5,641 nucleotides of DNA from Candidatus Zipacnadia bacterium (lineage in GTDB: Bacteria; Armatimonadota; Zipacnadia; Zipacnadales; Zipacnadaceae), in contig JALGTV010000107.1 in assembly GCA_029821215.1 (NCBI GenBank), positions 1-5,641 on the forward strand, written 5' to 3'. Of the stretch, positions 1 through 5,490 are shown in pieces (within the stretch, counting starts at the first letter, position 1; every line of letters starts with the position of its first letter). The notes beneath the pieces are model-generated. The model did not search any database. It saw only the letters and a program-made list of their open reading frames with translations, and was not told the DNA's origin. A program made the position numbers and the translations under genes.

Positions 1-1361
1 CGGTCAGCCCATCCTTCTATGGTCTTCTGGTCAGCGCGGCCTACGGCTAAGGAGCCGGCGGGCACATCCTTAGTAATCACTGAGCCGGCCCCAACGTAAG
101 CACCTTTGCCAATGGTAACTGGCGCGACAATGGCGGCATCGCTGCCGACAAAAGCGCCATCTTCAATAATGGTCAGGTGCTTACTGCGACCATCATAGTT
201 ACAGGTTATCACACCGGCCCCAATATTGACATTGCTGCCTAACCGCGCGTCACCCAGGTAGCTGAAATGCTTGTCAATGGTCTGCGGGCCCAGGTGGCTG
301 CGAACTACCTCGGCAAAGCTGCCGATATAGCTATCTCGCTGGATGGTAGTCTCATCGCGAATATGGGCGAAGGGACCGATCTGTACTCCCTGGCCTACCT
401 GACTGTCAGCCACCACGCTGCAGTGGTTTATGTGTACCCCATCGGCAATCTGACAGTCAGTAATGAGAGTATGGCCGCCGATAACGCAATCCTCGCCGAT
501 TTGGGTATTGCCCCGAATGAAAGCGCCCGGCCAGACGACGGTATCCCGACCAATCCGCACCTGATCATCTATGAAAGTGGAAGGCGGGTCAATGAGGGTA
601 ACCCCGGCTTCCATCAGCCGCTGGCGCACCCGCTGGCGAGCGACCTGTTCAGCGGCTGCCTGCTGAGCGCGAGTGTTAATACCCATCACTTCATCAGGGT
701 CATCGGCGACTACTGCCGCTACCGGCAGTCCCCGGCCCAGCAACTGGGGAATTACGTCAGTCAGATAATACTCGTCCTGGGCATTGTCGGGAGAAATCTG
801 GTGAAGGGCGGCAAACAGGGGCTGGGCCTGAAAACAATAGATGCTGGTGTTGATTTCCTTTATCTGGCGGGTCTGCGGGTCAGCGTCCTTATGCTCAACA
901 ATGCTCTGGACCAGGCCCTGCTCATTGCGAATGATGCGCCCGTACCCGCTGGGGTCATCAAATATGGCGGTGAGAATGGTAGCAGCAGCGCCAGTACGTT
1001 GGTGCTCCTGGATAAGATTGTGCAGAGTTGCGGGCCGCACGAGGGGAATATCGGCGCAGGTTATTAGAATGTCGCCGGAAAAGTCTGCCAATATTGGCTC
1101 AGCACACATAACTGCGTGTCCGGTGCCCAGCAATTCGGGTTGATCAACGATCTGTACCGGAGAAGGCTTTAGCAGCGCCATCATCGCCTCGCGCCCCGCC
1201 TTAACGACTGCCACTATCGGGTCAGCTTCCGTCGGCTGTACGGCAGCCAGCACATGAGAAATCAAGGGCCGGCCACATAGTAGCTGGAGAGCTTTGGGGA
1301 GCTTTGATTTCAGCCGGGTACCTTCCCCGGCGGCCAGAATGATGCAGGCTGTTGATGACAA
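1..1361 (-). CDS. glmU: Bifunctional GlmU: GlcNAc-1-phosphate uridyltransferase / glucosamine-1-phosphate acetyltransferase (3' end cut by window)
   Basis: GlmU acetylates glucosamine-1-phosphate with acetyl-CoA and then adds UMP from UTP, giving cytoplasmic UDP-GlcNAc for peptidoglycan. I translated 453 codons; E. coli GlmU has about 456, so only a few C-terminal residues are missing. Residues 1-230 are the nucleotidyltransferase: LAAGEGTR at 9-16, K23, Q74, LGTGHA at 78-83, D104, G141, E156, N171 and N229 match the E. coli ligands. Residues from about 255 form hexapeptide repeats (left-handed beta helix) with acetyltransferase residues R335, H365, Y368, N379, NY at 388-389, K394 and R442. 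Two oddities: the residue matching E. coli K351 is V353, and E. coli Y103 is C102. The TTG start at 1361 is chosen because GGGAGG lies 8 bases upstream; a GTG at 1370 overlaps that Shine-Dalgarno and is unlikely. The gene lies downstream of the sigma/anti-sigma pair on the same strand. Confidence 0.96.
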   Translation of the reverse strand, partial: MSSTACIILAAGEGTRLKSKLPKALQLLCGRPLISHVLAAVQPTEADPIVAVVKAGREAMMALLKPSPVQIVDQPELLGTGHAVMCAEPILADFSGDILITCADIPLVRPATLHNLIQEHQRTGAAATILTAIFDDPSGYGRIIRNEQGLVQSIVEHKDADPQTRQIKEINTSIYCFQAQPLFAALHQISPDNAQDEYYLTDVIPQLLGRGLPVAAVVADDPDEVMGINTRAQQAAAEQVARQRVRQRLMEAGVTLIDPPSTFIDDQVRIGRDTVVWPGAFIRGNTQIGEDCVIGGHTLITDCQIADGVHINHCSVVADSQVGQGVQIGPFAHIRDETTIQRDSYIGSFAEVVRSHLGPQTIDKHFSYLGDARLGSNVNIGAGVITCNYDGRSKHLTIIEDGAFVGSDAAIVAPVTIGKGAYVGAGSVITKDVPAGSLAVGRADQKTIEGWAD

Positions 1362-1370
1362 TACAGGCAC

Positions 1371-1377
1371 CTCCCGG
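1371..1377 (-). promoter_or_regulatory. Shine-Dalgarno of glmU, decides a TTG start
   Basis: On the minus strand GGGAGG sits about 8 bases before the TTG at 1361-1359. The in-frame GTG at 1370-1368 begins inside or directly against this element, so it cannot be served by it. The resulting N-terminus (M-SSTACIILAAGEG) has the usual short lead of GlmU before the LAAG loop. Confidence 0.7.
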
Positions 1378-1526
1378 GATGGTCAAACCCAAGTGTATTG
1401 ATGGCCACACGGACAGGCCAGAAGTAAGAGAGTTACTGTAATGGATTTCGCGCCTGGCGGGTTTTTACCTTCCGCAGACGGAGGCAGGTAGGAGGGATAC
1501 GCAGGAAGCGGAAGAGTGAATAGGGC
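1371..1526. other. Gap between anti-sigma gene and glmU, with a long-loop inverted repeat
   Basis: This stretch separates the anti-sigma stop from the glmU ribosome binding site. It holds a perfect 7-bp inverted repeat, CTTCCGC at 1469-1475 and GCGGAAG at 1508-1514, with a 32-base loop. No U-tract follows the stem on either strand, so it is not a standard terminator. I found no convincing sigma-70 promoter: hexamers near TTACAG and TACACT lack a well-spaced partner. No coding sequence is supported here. Whether glmU is cotranscribed with the sigma operon or has its own promoter is not decided by the sequence. Confidence 0.4.
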
Positions 1527-2309
1527 TTAGAAGCCGAGGCGCAAGTCAGGCGTATCAGCGTACATCTGGGCCAGCGGCAGAAGCTGCTCCGGGTACATAT
1601 CGGCGACCAAAACGCGCCATCCGTCAGGCTGACGCCAGGCCACAATGGATAACTCCAGGCTGGAGGCGATGTAAAATGAGCGTCCACCATGGTCAATGCT
1701 AATCATCGCCTCAGGCGCAAATGACTGCGCCGGCAGAGAGAAATGAGAGATGGCCGCCAGTCCGTGGCGGTATACCTGCTGTTGGCCAAAGCTGCCGCCC
1801 ACCTTTATCAGTCCGGAACCCAGCAATTGATCCGCACTTTGTCCAGAGCCCGCCTTAATGAGTTCATATCTTCCCCAGTTGGGCTGAGGTGGTTGTAGCT
1901 GAGCAGTCGCGGTGCGGTGGAAGTCCAGTAGTAAATCTGTGGGCGTAGGCCCGGGGGCCAGGGAGTGGCGGGAGTAAATGGCCAGCCCAATTAGCAGTAT
2001 CCCCACCGTCACCAGAGCAGGCAGGCGCCAGGCAGGAGCTGGCCGGGGACTCAAACGGGGCAAGGATTGGGCCACGTGGTCAACGGTGTCTAACGCGGTG
2101 CGCACACGGTGCCATAACCGGGCAGGTATCGGAGAAGTCACCTTTTCGGTAGCGGCAACGTAACTCTTCATTGCGTACAGGTGACCTACCCGGCGACTGC
2201 AGAGGGGACAATCGGCGATATGACAGGCCAGCCAGCGTCGTTGTCGCCCGGACAACTCGCCATCAACAAAGGCTGACAGAGTCTCCTCAGAAACCTTGCA
2301 GTCGGTCAC
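1527..2309 (-). CDS. Membrane-anchored zinc-finger anti-sigma factor (zf-HC2 / ZAS type)
   Basis: This protein probably binds and silences the ECF sigma factor encoded just upstream, releasing it on an envelope or redox signal. The 260 residues begin with an anti-sigma zinc-finger domain: C4, the typical LSAFVDGEL stretch at 11-19, then H30-x3-C34-x2-C37, the ZAS signature. One membrane span at about 96-113 (ALVTVGILLIGLAIY region) separates it from an extracytoplasmic domain of about 145 residues. The end of that domain, a W-R-Q-P-D-G-W-R-V-L-V-A-D segment followed by PEQLLPLA at 240-247, resembles the C-terminal strand-helix of some Gram-positive transmembrane anti-sigma factors (from memory). 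The start is GTG at 2309, placed 4 bases after a GAGGTGG Shine-Dalgarno that follows the sigma gene stop. Nine bases separate the two genes, so translation is likely coupled. The sensed signal is unknown. Confidence 0.88.
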   Translation of the reverse strand: MTDCKVSEETLSAFVDGELSGRQRRWLACHIADCPLCSRRVGHLYAMKSYVAATEKVTSPIPARLWHRVRTALDTVDHVAQSLPRLSPRPAPAWRLPALVTVGILLIGLAIYSRHSLAPGPTPTDLLLDFHRTATAQLQPPQPNWGRYELIKAGSGQSADQLLGSGLIKVGGSFGQQQVYRHGLAAISHFSLPAQSFAPEAMISIDHGGRSFYIASSLELSIVAWRQPDGWRVLVADMYPEQLLPLAQMYADTPDLRLGF

Positions 2310-2321
2310 GGAACCACCTCA
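2310..2321 (-). promoter_or_regulatory. Shine-Dalgarno of the anti-sigma gene overlapping the sigma stop codon
   Basis: On the minus strand the sigma stop TGA (2321-2319) shares its GA with the GAGGTGG ribosome binding site of the anti-sigma GTG start. A ribosome terminating on the sigma gene sits on this site. This favours matched synthesis of sigma and anti-sigma, the usual arrangement for such pairs. Confidence 0.7.
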
Positions 2322-2897
2322 AATGTACCCATGCTGGCGGGCATATTCACGCAGTCGCTCCCGTAGAATCTGGCGGCCGCGGGATATACGGCTGCGGACT
2401 GTCCCCAATGGCACCTGAAGAACATTGGCAATTTCCCGATAGCTAAGCTCAAACATATCGCAAAGCATTACTGCCAGATGGAACTCGTCAGGCAATGATT
2501 GCAAAGCTGGCCCGATTGGCTCGTCCAAATATCTATCAACCACTGCACTTTCTGGGTCCGGCTGGTCGGATTGCTGCCACTGAAAGTCTCGCTGGCCGCC
2601 CTTGGTAATATCTTCCCAGCCCACAGTAGGCGGTGTTCGGCGGCTCTGGCGGTAACGGTTGATGTGGGTAGTAGTAAGAATCTTAAACATCCAGGCTCGA
2701 AAGTTAGTTCCGAGTTGGAACTGATCAAAAGCAGTATATGCTTTGACAAAGGCGTCCTGGGTTAAGTCTTCAGCCTCGGCATAGTTGCCCGTCAGGCGCA
2801 GAGCAGCATTGAATATGACTTGCTGCTGCTCTTTGGCCAGCCGTTCAAACTGCTGGCGAGTGTGCTTATCTGACTGTCCGCGTCCCAGTATACCCAT
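2319..2897 (-). CDS. ECF-family RNA polymerase sigma factor (sigma-70 group 4)
   Basis: A 192-residue alternative sigma factor that directs RNA polymerase to stress promoters. Region 2 spans about 17-85: the AEDLTQDAFVKAYTAF block at 42-57 (core binding and -10 melting) and TNFRAWMFKILTTTHINRYR at 64-83. A variable linker runs from about 86 to 125. Region 4 spans about 128-182, with LPDEFHLAVML followed by the helix-turn-helix SYREIANVLQVPLGTVRSR at 152-170 that reads the -35 element. The shape, including the YARQHGYI tail, recalls SigR/SigE-type ECF factors that pair with zinc anti-sigmas, and a ZAS-type anti-sigma gene follows directly. The ATG at 2897 has only a weak upstream AGAG, so the leader or start may limit translation. 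A GTG 15 bases upstream is in frame but runs straight into a stop, so it is excluded. A candidate ECF promoter upstream suggests autoregulation. Confidence 0.95.
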   Translation of the reverse strand: MGILGRGQSDKHTRQQFERLAKEQQQVIFNAALRLTGNYAEAEDLTQDAFVKAYTAFDQFQLGTNFRAWMFKILTTTHINRYRQSRRTPPTVGWEDITKGGQRDFQWQQSDQPDPESAVVDRYLDEPIGPALQSLPDEFHLAVMLCDMFELSYREIANVLQVPLGTVRSRISRGRQILRERLREYARQHGYI

Positions 2898-2915
2898 TTA
2901 ATGCTCTGGCACATG

Positions 2916-2973
2916 CGAACCGGGTATACCTATTAGTTACAACGGTTATTTATAGGCTCCAGTTCCCGGTTCG
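2916..2973. repeat. 9-bp perfect inverted repeat flanking the candidate sigma promoter
   Basis: CGAACCGGG at 2916-2924 and CCCGGTTCG at 2965-2973 are exact reverse complements separated by 40 bases. The outer arm overlaps the candidate -35 GGAAC and the inner arm lies near the predicted start of transcription. A small palindrome, GGTATACC, follows at 2923-2930. The arrangement suits an operator bound by a dimer pair, or a long-range RNA fold in the leader, but neither is proven. Confidence 0.5.
2940..2966 (-). promoter_or_regulatory. Candidate ECF-type promoter of the sigma/anti-sigma operon
   Basis: On the minus strand GGAAC (2966-2962) is followed after 17 bases by CGTTG (2944-2940). ECF promoters typically pair a GGAAC/GAAAC -35 with a CGT- or GTC-containing -10 at 15-17 bases. 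The AT-rich spacer (CTATAAATAA) also offers a TATAAA box, but with no fitting -35. The predicted transcript would start about 35-40 bases before the sigma ATG. The spacing is at the long end, so this is tentative. It fits autoregulation, which is common for ECF operons. Confidence 0.4.
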
Positions 2974-2999
2974 GTTAGTTGATTCTCCTGGCGAGAAGC

Positions 3000-3665
3000 T
3001 TAGACGATATGGGCTGACTTAATTGTTTGTGCCCGGCTCAGGCATGCAGATAAAAACTGTTGGGAGAGCTCCGGAGAGCCTCTGATGCACAGTAGAAGCT
3101 GCAATCCCTGGCTAATGTCGGTCTGGACAAACTCAATGCTGTCAAGCTCCCCACCCAGTTGTTGTACGCGCTGTACTAAGTCGCTGGGAACGGTAGCGCC
3201 GGATAGCAATGTTATCATTATGCGGATGTCAGCGGCATCTGGAGCGAGCAGAGGCTCCAAGTGTCTGACTGCCATCAATGTCAAGAAAATCAGAATAGTG
3301 GTTACAATGCCGGCGGCGTACCAACCGATGCCGATGGCCAACCCAACCCCGGCACCAGCCCACAAAGAGGCAGCAGTGGTTAGCCCGCGGACTACGTTGC
3401 CATAGCGGATGATGGTACCGGCTCCCAGAAAGCCCATGCCAGTGATGACACCGGCGGCGATTCGGCCCGGGTCAAAGTCATCCCCCGCTACTATCTGAGA
3501 CATCATCATAAGCAAAGCGGCACCAGTGGTCACCAGTATGTGAGTACGCAGCCCGGCGGGTCGGGCGCGCCGTTCCCGCTCCGATCCTATCACCCCGCCC
3601 AAGGCGAAGGCGACTATCAATCGCCGGACCATTATCGGCCAGGGTAGCATCGCTATAGTGTCCAT
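3000..3665 (-). CDS. MgtC/SapB family inner-membrane protein
   Basis: The 221-residue protein has the MgtC membrane domain in its first 140 residues and an ACT-like soluble C-terminus (about 145-221), as in full-length MgtC. Signatures are ALGGVIGSERERRARPAGLRT at about 21-41, the AGVITGMGFLGAGTIIR block at 71-87, and GLTTAASLWAGAGVGLAIG at 94-112. Hydrophobic spans lie at about 13-27, 42-60, 69-88, 95-114 and 117-133. In pathogens MgtC supports survival in low magnesium and in macrophages, acting on membrane ATP synthase or phosphate uptake; the role in other bacteria is often undefined, and the family does not appear to transport Mg2+ itself. The start ATG at 3665 has an AGGTGG-type Shine-Dalgarno a few bases upstream. 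A TATAAT box lies about 30 bases before the start. No magnesium-responsive leader is visible, since the gap is only 93 bases. Confidence 0.95.
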   Translation of the reverse strand: MDTIAMLPWPIMVRRLIVAFALGGVIGSERERRARPAGLRTHILVTTGAALLMMMSQIVAGDDFDPGRIAAGVITGMGFLGAGTIIRYGNVVRGLTTAASLWAGAGVGLAIGIGWYAAGIVTTILIFLTLMAVRHLEPLLAPDAADIRIMITLLSGATVPSDLVQRVQQLGGELDSIEFVQTDISQGLQLLLCIRGSPELSQQFLSACLSRAQTIKSAHIV

Positions 3666-3694
3666 TACCCACCTACCTTTCGCCCTATGCTCCG

Positions 3695-3700
3695 ATTATA
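3695..3700 (-). promoter_or_regulatory. Consensus -10 box (TATAAT) upstream of the mgtC-like gene
   Basis: A perfect TATAAT lies on the minus strand about 30 bases upstream of the ATG at 3665. At 17-base spacing the upstream hexamer (CAGGGG) is not a recognisable -35, so the promoter would be weak, activator-dependent, or read by a different holoenzyme. It suggests the MgtC gene can be expressed apart from the kinase gene upstream. Confidence 0.4.
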
Positions 3701-3714
3701 CAACGGAGACGGTC

Positions 3715-3741
3715 CTCCCCTGCCAGCCGGGGGGCAAGGAG
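3715..3741 (-). terminator. GC-rich stem-loop after the kinase gene, lacking a U-tract
   Basis: On the minus strand CTCCTTGCC (3741-3733) can pair with GGCAGGGGAG (3724-3715), with one bulged G and one G-U pair, around a short C/G-rich loop. It starts about 18 bases after the kinase stop codon. The following bases (GACCGTCTCC) contain no run of T, so it could be a factor-dependent terminator, an attenuating or mRNA-stabilising hairpin, or chance in GC-rich DNA. Confidence 0.35.
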
Positions 3742-3758
3742 TTGTCTGATTGGTGGTA

Positions 3759-4448
3759 TCAGCGATCATAAGCACACCGTTTGATGAATTCCCGCAGCGG
3801 CTCCCGTATCCGTCGGAATAAGCGCTCTATCCAACTGCGCTTGGTCAGAGCTTGCTGCTGTTCGGCGGTAAATTGGCCAGGAGCAATGTGTTTGGTTAAT
3901 TTGTGTACTCCGCGCCAGTCACTGTCACACAAAAGCGGAAACAGCAACGCAGCCAAGGGATTGGAGCCGGTTATGATACTGGCGGCGAAGTCAACCAGCA
4001 CCGGCTGGCCATGCTGGTCAACCAGTATATTGGTCAGTTTTTCCAGGTCCCCGTGGGCTACTCCCCGACGGTGTAAGTTTGTGACTAAGGCGGTAAGCAC
4101 CTCCAGGAAATCATCACTGAGTTGCTCCGGGGCCGCGGCCAACACGGGCTGGGCCGCAACTCGCTCTAAGACGAGGATGCAGGGGCCCAGAGTGCCGTAA
4201 CAACGCGGCACTCCCTCTACATCCTCCAGTCGCTGATATGCAGCCTTTTCTCTGGCTACCAAAAATGACCCTAACAGGCGCTTAAACCATGAGCCCTGGG
4301 TTGCATAATCCTTGATTACCAACTCGCAGCCGTTCAGTTGGACGACTCGGACCGCCGGGCGAGCTGCCTGGCCCGGACGGGCAACGGCAACGGTCAGTTC
4401 TTCCAAGCGCTGGCGTCCCAATTGATTCAGTTCAGTTACTGTGTTCAA
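3759..4448 (-). CDS. Small atypical protein kinase-fold protein (Kdo kinase/RIO-like)
   Basis: A 229-residue single-domain, apparently cytoplasmic protein with the minimal kinase core. VIKDY at 44-48 gives the ATP-binding lysine K46; E67 in AREKAAYQRL is the likely salt-bridge glutamate; VLERV at 93-97 matches the hinge region. The catalytic loop HRRGVAHGDLEKLTNILV begins at 126, with D134 and N140, and VDFAAS at 152-157 carries the metal-binding D153 of a DFG-like motif (here DFA). Spacing from catalytic Asp to Asn is six residues, one more than in HRDLKxxN kinases. The substrate is unknown; relatives phosphorylate LPS core sugars or proteins. The start is TTG at 4448, within TTGA overlapping the stop of the iron-sulfur gene, with GAGGGAG upstream. 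The last ~30 residues are basic (WIERLFRRIREPLREFIKR) and may form an amphipathic helix that touches membrane or nucleic acid; this last point is inference. Confidence 0.78.
   Translation of the reverse strand: MNTVTELNQLGRQRLEELTVAVARPGQAARPAVRVVQLNGCELVIKDYATQGSWFKRLLGSFLVAREKAAYQRLEDVEGVPRCYGTLGPCILVLERVAAQPVLAAAPEQLSDDFLEVLTALVTNLHRRGVAHGDLEKLTNILVDQHGQPVLVDFAASIITGSNPLAALLFPLLCDSDWRGVHKLTKHIAPGQFTAEQQQALTKRSWIERLFRRIREPLREFIKRCAYDR
4445..4448 (-). promoter_or_regulatory. TTGA stop/start overlap coupling the iron-sulfur and kinase genes
   Basis: The TGA stop of the NapH-like gene (4447-4445) and the TTG start of the kinase gene (4448-4446) share two bases. The ribosome binding site GAGGGAG lies inside the end of the upstream gene, which favours coupled translation. 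No ATG in this frame lies before the conserved kinase core, and TTG gives a complete N-terminus. Confidence 0.7.
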
Positions 4449-5329
4449 CTTACTCCCTCGGGGTCGGTAGGCAAATGGTCAGCCGAGCAAGCGACCTGCG
4501 GGGACCGCCAAACCGGATGGGAACGTATCGCCCCCTGCGGACATTTCTGGCACTCCAAGCAGGAGATGCAGTGAGTACCGTTTACCTCCTGGCGGGGGTC
4601 CAAGCCTACCGGACAATGCTGGACACACCAATCGCAGTCGGTACAGGCCTGAGGATCATAGGTTATCTGCCAGGCACTTATGCGGTTGAACAGGGAAAAG
4701 AATGCCCCCAGCGGACAAATCACCGTACAAAAAGGCCGTCGCGTAAATATCATGGCAATCACAGTTACCAGTAAAATAGCCTGTTTAATATACCACATTG
4801 TGCCAATCCCGGCCCGCAACTCCGGATGGAGGAGTGGTTGAAAGATACCCCCCTGCAGGGCACCTTGGGGGCATAGTTTAGTAAACCAGGGCTGGCCTGT
4901 ATAATAAGGAATAGCAAATACGCCAACTACCAATATTACGTATCTAATGTAGCGGCTCCAGCGAGGCAGTTTGTACTTTCTGCGATGTATTTTGGCTAAC
5001 AGATCTTGTAGCCAGCCGAATGGACACAGCCACCCACACATCATGCGGCCAAACAGAGCCCCAAAGAATATCAAAGTGCCCAGAACATATAAAGGTAAGG
5101 CGGCCCACAGCGATTTGCCGCTGGTCAGGACGCCGCGTAAGCCAATACTGGAATACTGCAAAGCACCGATGGGGCAGGCAAAATTGGCTGCCGGACAGGC
5201 CCAGCAGTTAAGCCCCGGGTAGCAGAAGCCCTTAAGTGATTGCAGAAAGTAAGAATTGGCTAATAGCGTTGAGAGAAACTGAACAGTACCGCGATAATAA
5301 AGCCAACGTGATCCCGCTGGCTGCTTCAT
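4445..5329 (-). CDS. NapH/MauN-like polytopic membrane protein with 4Fe-4S ferredoxin domain
   Basis: A 294-residue predicted membrane electron-transfer protein. An N-terminal cluster has C36, C42, C45 and C52 in CYPGLNCWACPAA and ACPIGALQ. Hydrophobic spans lie at about 74-94, 127-144 and 181-196, with a weaker one near 14-30. Between them are the NapH-type motifs CGWLCPFGWLQDL (C98, C102), KLCPQGAL (C153) and CTVICPLGAFF (C201, C205). The C-terminus holds two ferredoxin motifs: C229, C232, C235, C239-P and C254, C257, C260, C263-P, enough for two 4Fe-4S clusters. NapH passes quinol electrons to periplasmic nitrate reductase and relatives serve other redox systems, but no nitrate reductase gene is visible here, so the partner is unknown. 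The ATG at 5329 follows AGAGG at suitable spacing. It is flanked by a small membrane protein and the kinase in one likely transcript. Confidence 0.9.
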   Translation of the reverse strand: MKQPAGSRWLYYRGTVQFLSTLLANSYFLQSLKGFCYPGLNCWACPAANFACPIGALQYSSIGLRGVLTSGKSLWAALPLYVLGTLIFFGALFGRMMCGWLCPFGWLQDLLAKIHRRKYKLPRWSRYIRYVILVVGVFAIPYYTGQPWFTKLCPQGALQGGIFQPLLHPELRAGIGTMWYIKQAILLVTVIAMIFTRRPFCTVICPLGAFFSLFNRISAWQITYDPQACTDCDWCVQHCPVGLDPRQEVNGTHCISCLECQKCPQGAIRSHPVWRSPQVACSADHLPTDPEGVS

Positions 5330-5354
5330 ATTTTTGCCTCTAAGGTAAGTCCGG

Positions 5355-5453
5355 TCATCGCTTCACCGTATCCCACTGATGGGCGCTGACGCCTCCGATT
5401 AGCATCCCGGCGGCCAACAGGGCCATTATCAACCACCACCGGCGGAATTTCAT
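5355..5453 (-). CDS. Small single-span membrane protein (32 residues)
   Basis: Translation of the minus strand gives a 32-residue peptide starting MKFRRWWL. It has a basic N-terminus, a hydrophobic segment at about 7-24 (LIMALLAAGMLIGGVS region), and a short polar tail AHQWDTVKR. It has no cysteine. It could be a one-span membrane protein with its tail outside, or an uncleaved signal-anchor. Its place 25 bases upstream of the NapH-like gene and 37 bases after the isomerase stop suggests it belongs to the operon. From memory, small membrane proteins ending in a C-x2-C (CD1871A type) often neighbour such iron-sulfur proteins; the tail here resembles the part before that motif but ends first. 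A GAGGT lies about 13 bases before the ATG, longer than ideal, which weakens the call. Confidence 0.5.
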   Translation of the reverse strand: MKFRRWWLIMALLAAGMLIGGVSAHQWDTVKR

Positions 5454-5470
5454 AGTTACTGGATTACCTC

Positions 5471-5484
5471 ACTGATTTATCAGT
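5471..5484. repeat. Perfect short palindrome/hairpin before the small membrane protein gene
   Basis: ACTGAT-TT-ATCAGT is a perfect 14-base inverted repeat in the 37-base gap. On the minus-strand transcript it would fold as a 5-bp stem with a UAAA loop, directly followed by GAGGT. With only 5-6 base pairs and no U-tract it is not a terminator. It may restrict or expose the ribosome binding site, or be chance. Confidence 0.4.
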
Positions 5485-5490
5485 TGCGAC

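Noticed and set aside
267..1067. Long open frame on the plus strand (266 codons)
   Set aside because: It lies wholly antisense to glmU, whose translation matches the family throughout. The antisense protein has no recognisable domain, and long antisense frames are common in GC-rich genes.
1368..1370. GTG start for glmU
   Set aside because: It is in frame but overlaps the GGGAGG Shine-Dalgarno; the TTG three codons later has ideal spacing.
2983..2997. TTCTC/GAGAA hairpin just after the MgtC gene stop as a terminator
   Set aside because: Only 5 base pairs with a 5-base loop and no run of T after it on the minus strand, so it is too weak to call.
3666..3758. Magnesium-sensing riboswitch or leader for the MgtC gene
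   Set aside because: The gap is only 93 bases and holds one hairpin and a -10 box. It is too short for a known M-box, and no matching conserved elements are seen.
5331..5357. Selenocysteine read-through of the small membrane protein at its TGA
   Set aside because: Read-through would add only a few residues (P-D-L-P) before a TAG, and I see no SECIS-like hairpin right after the TGA.
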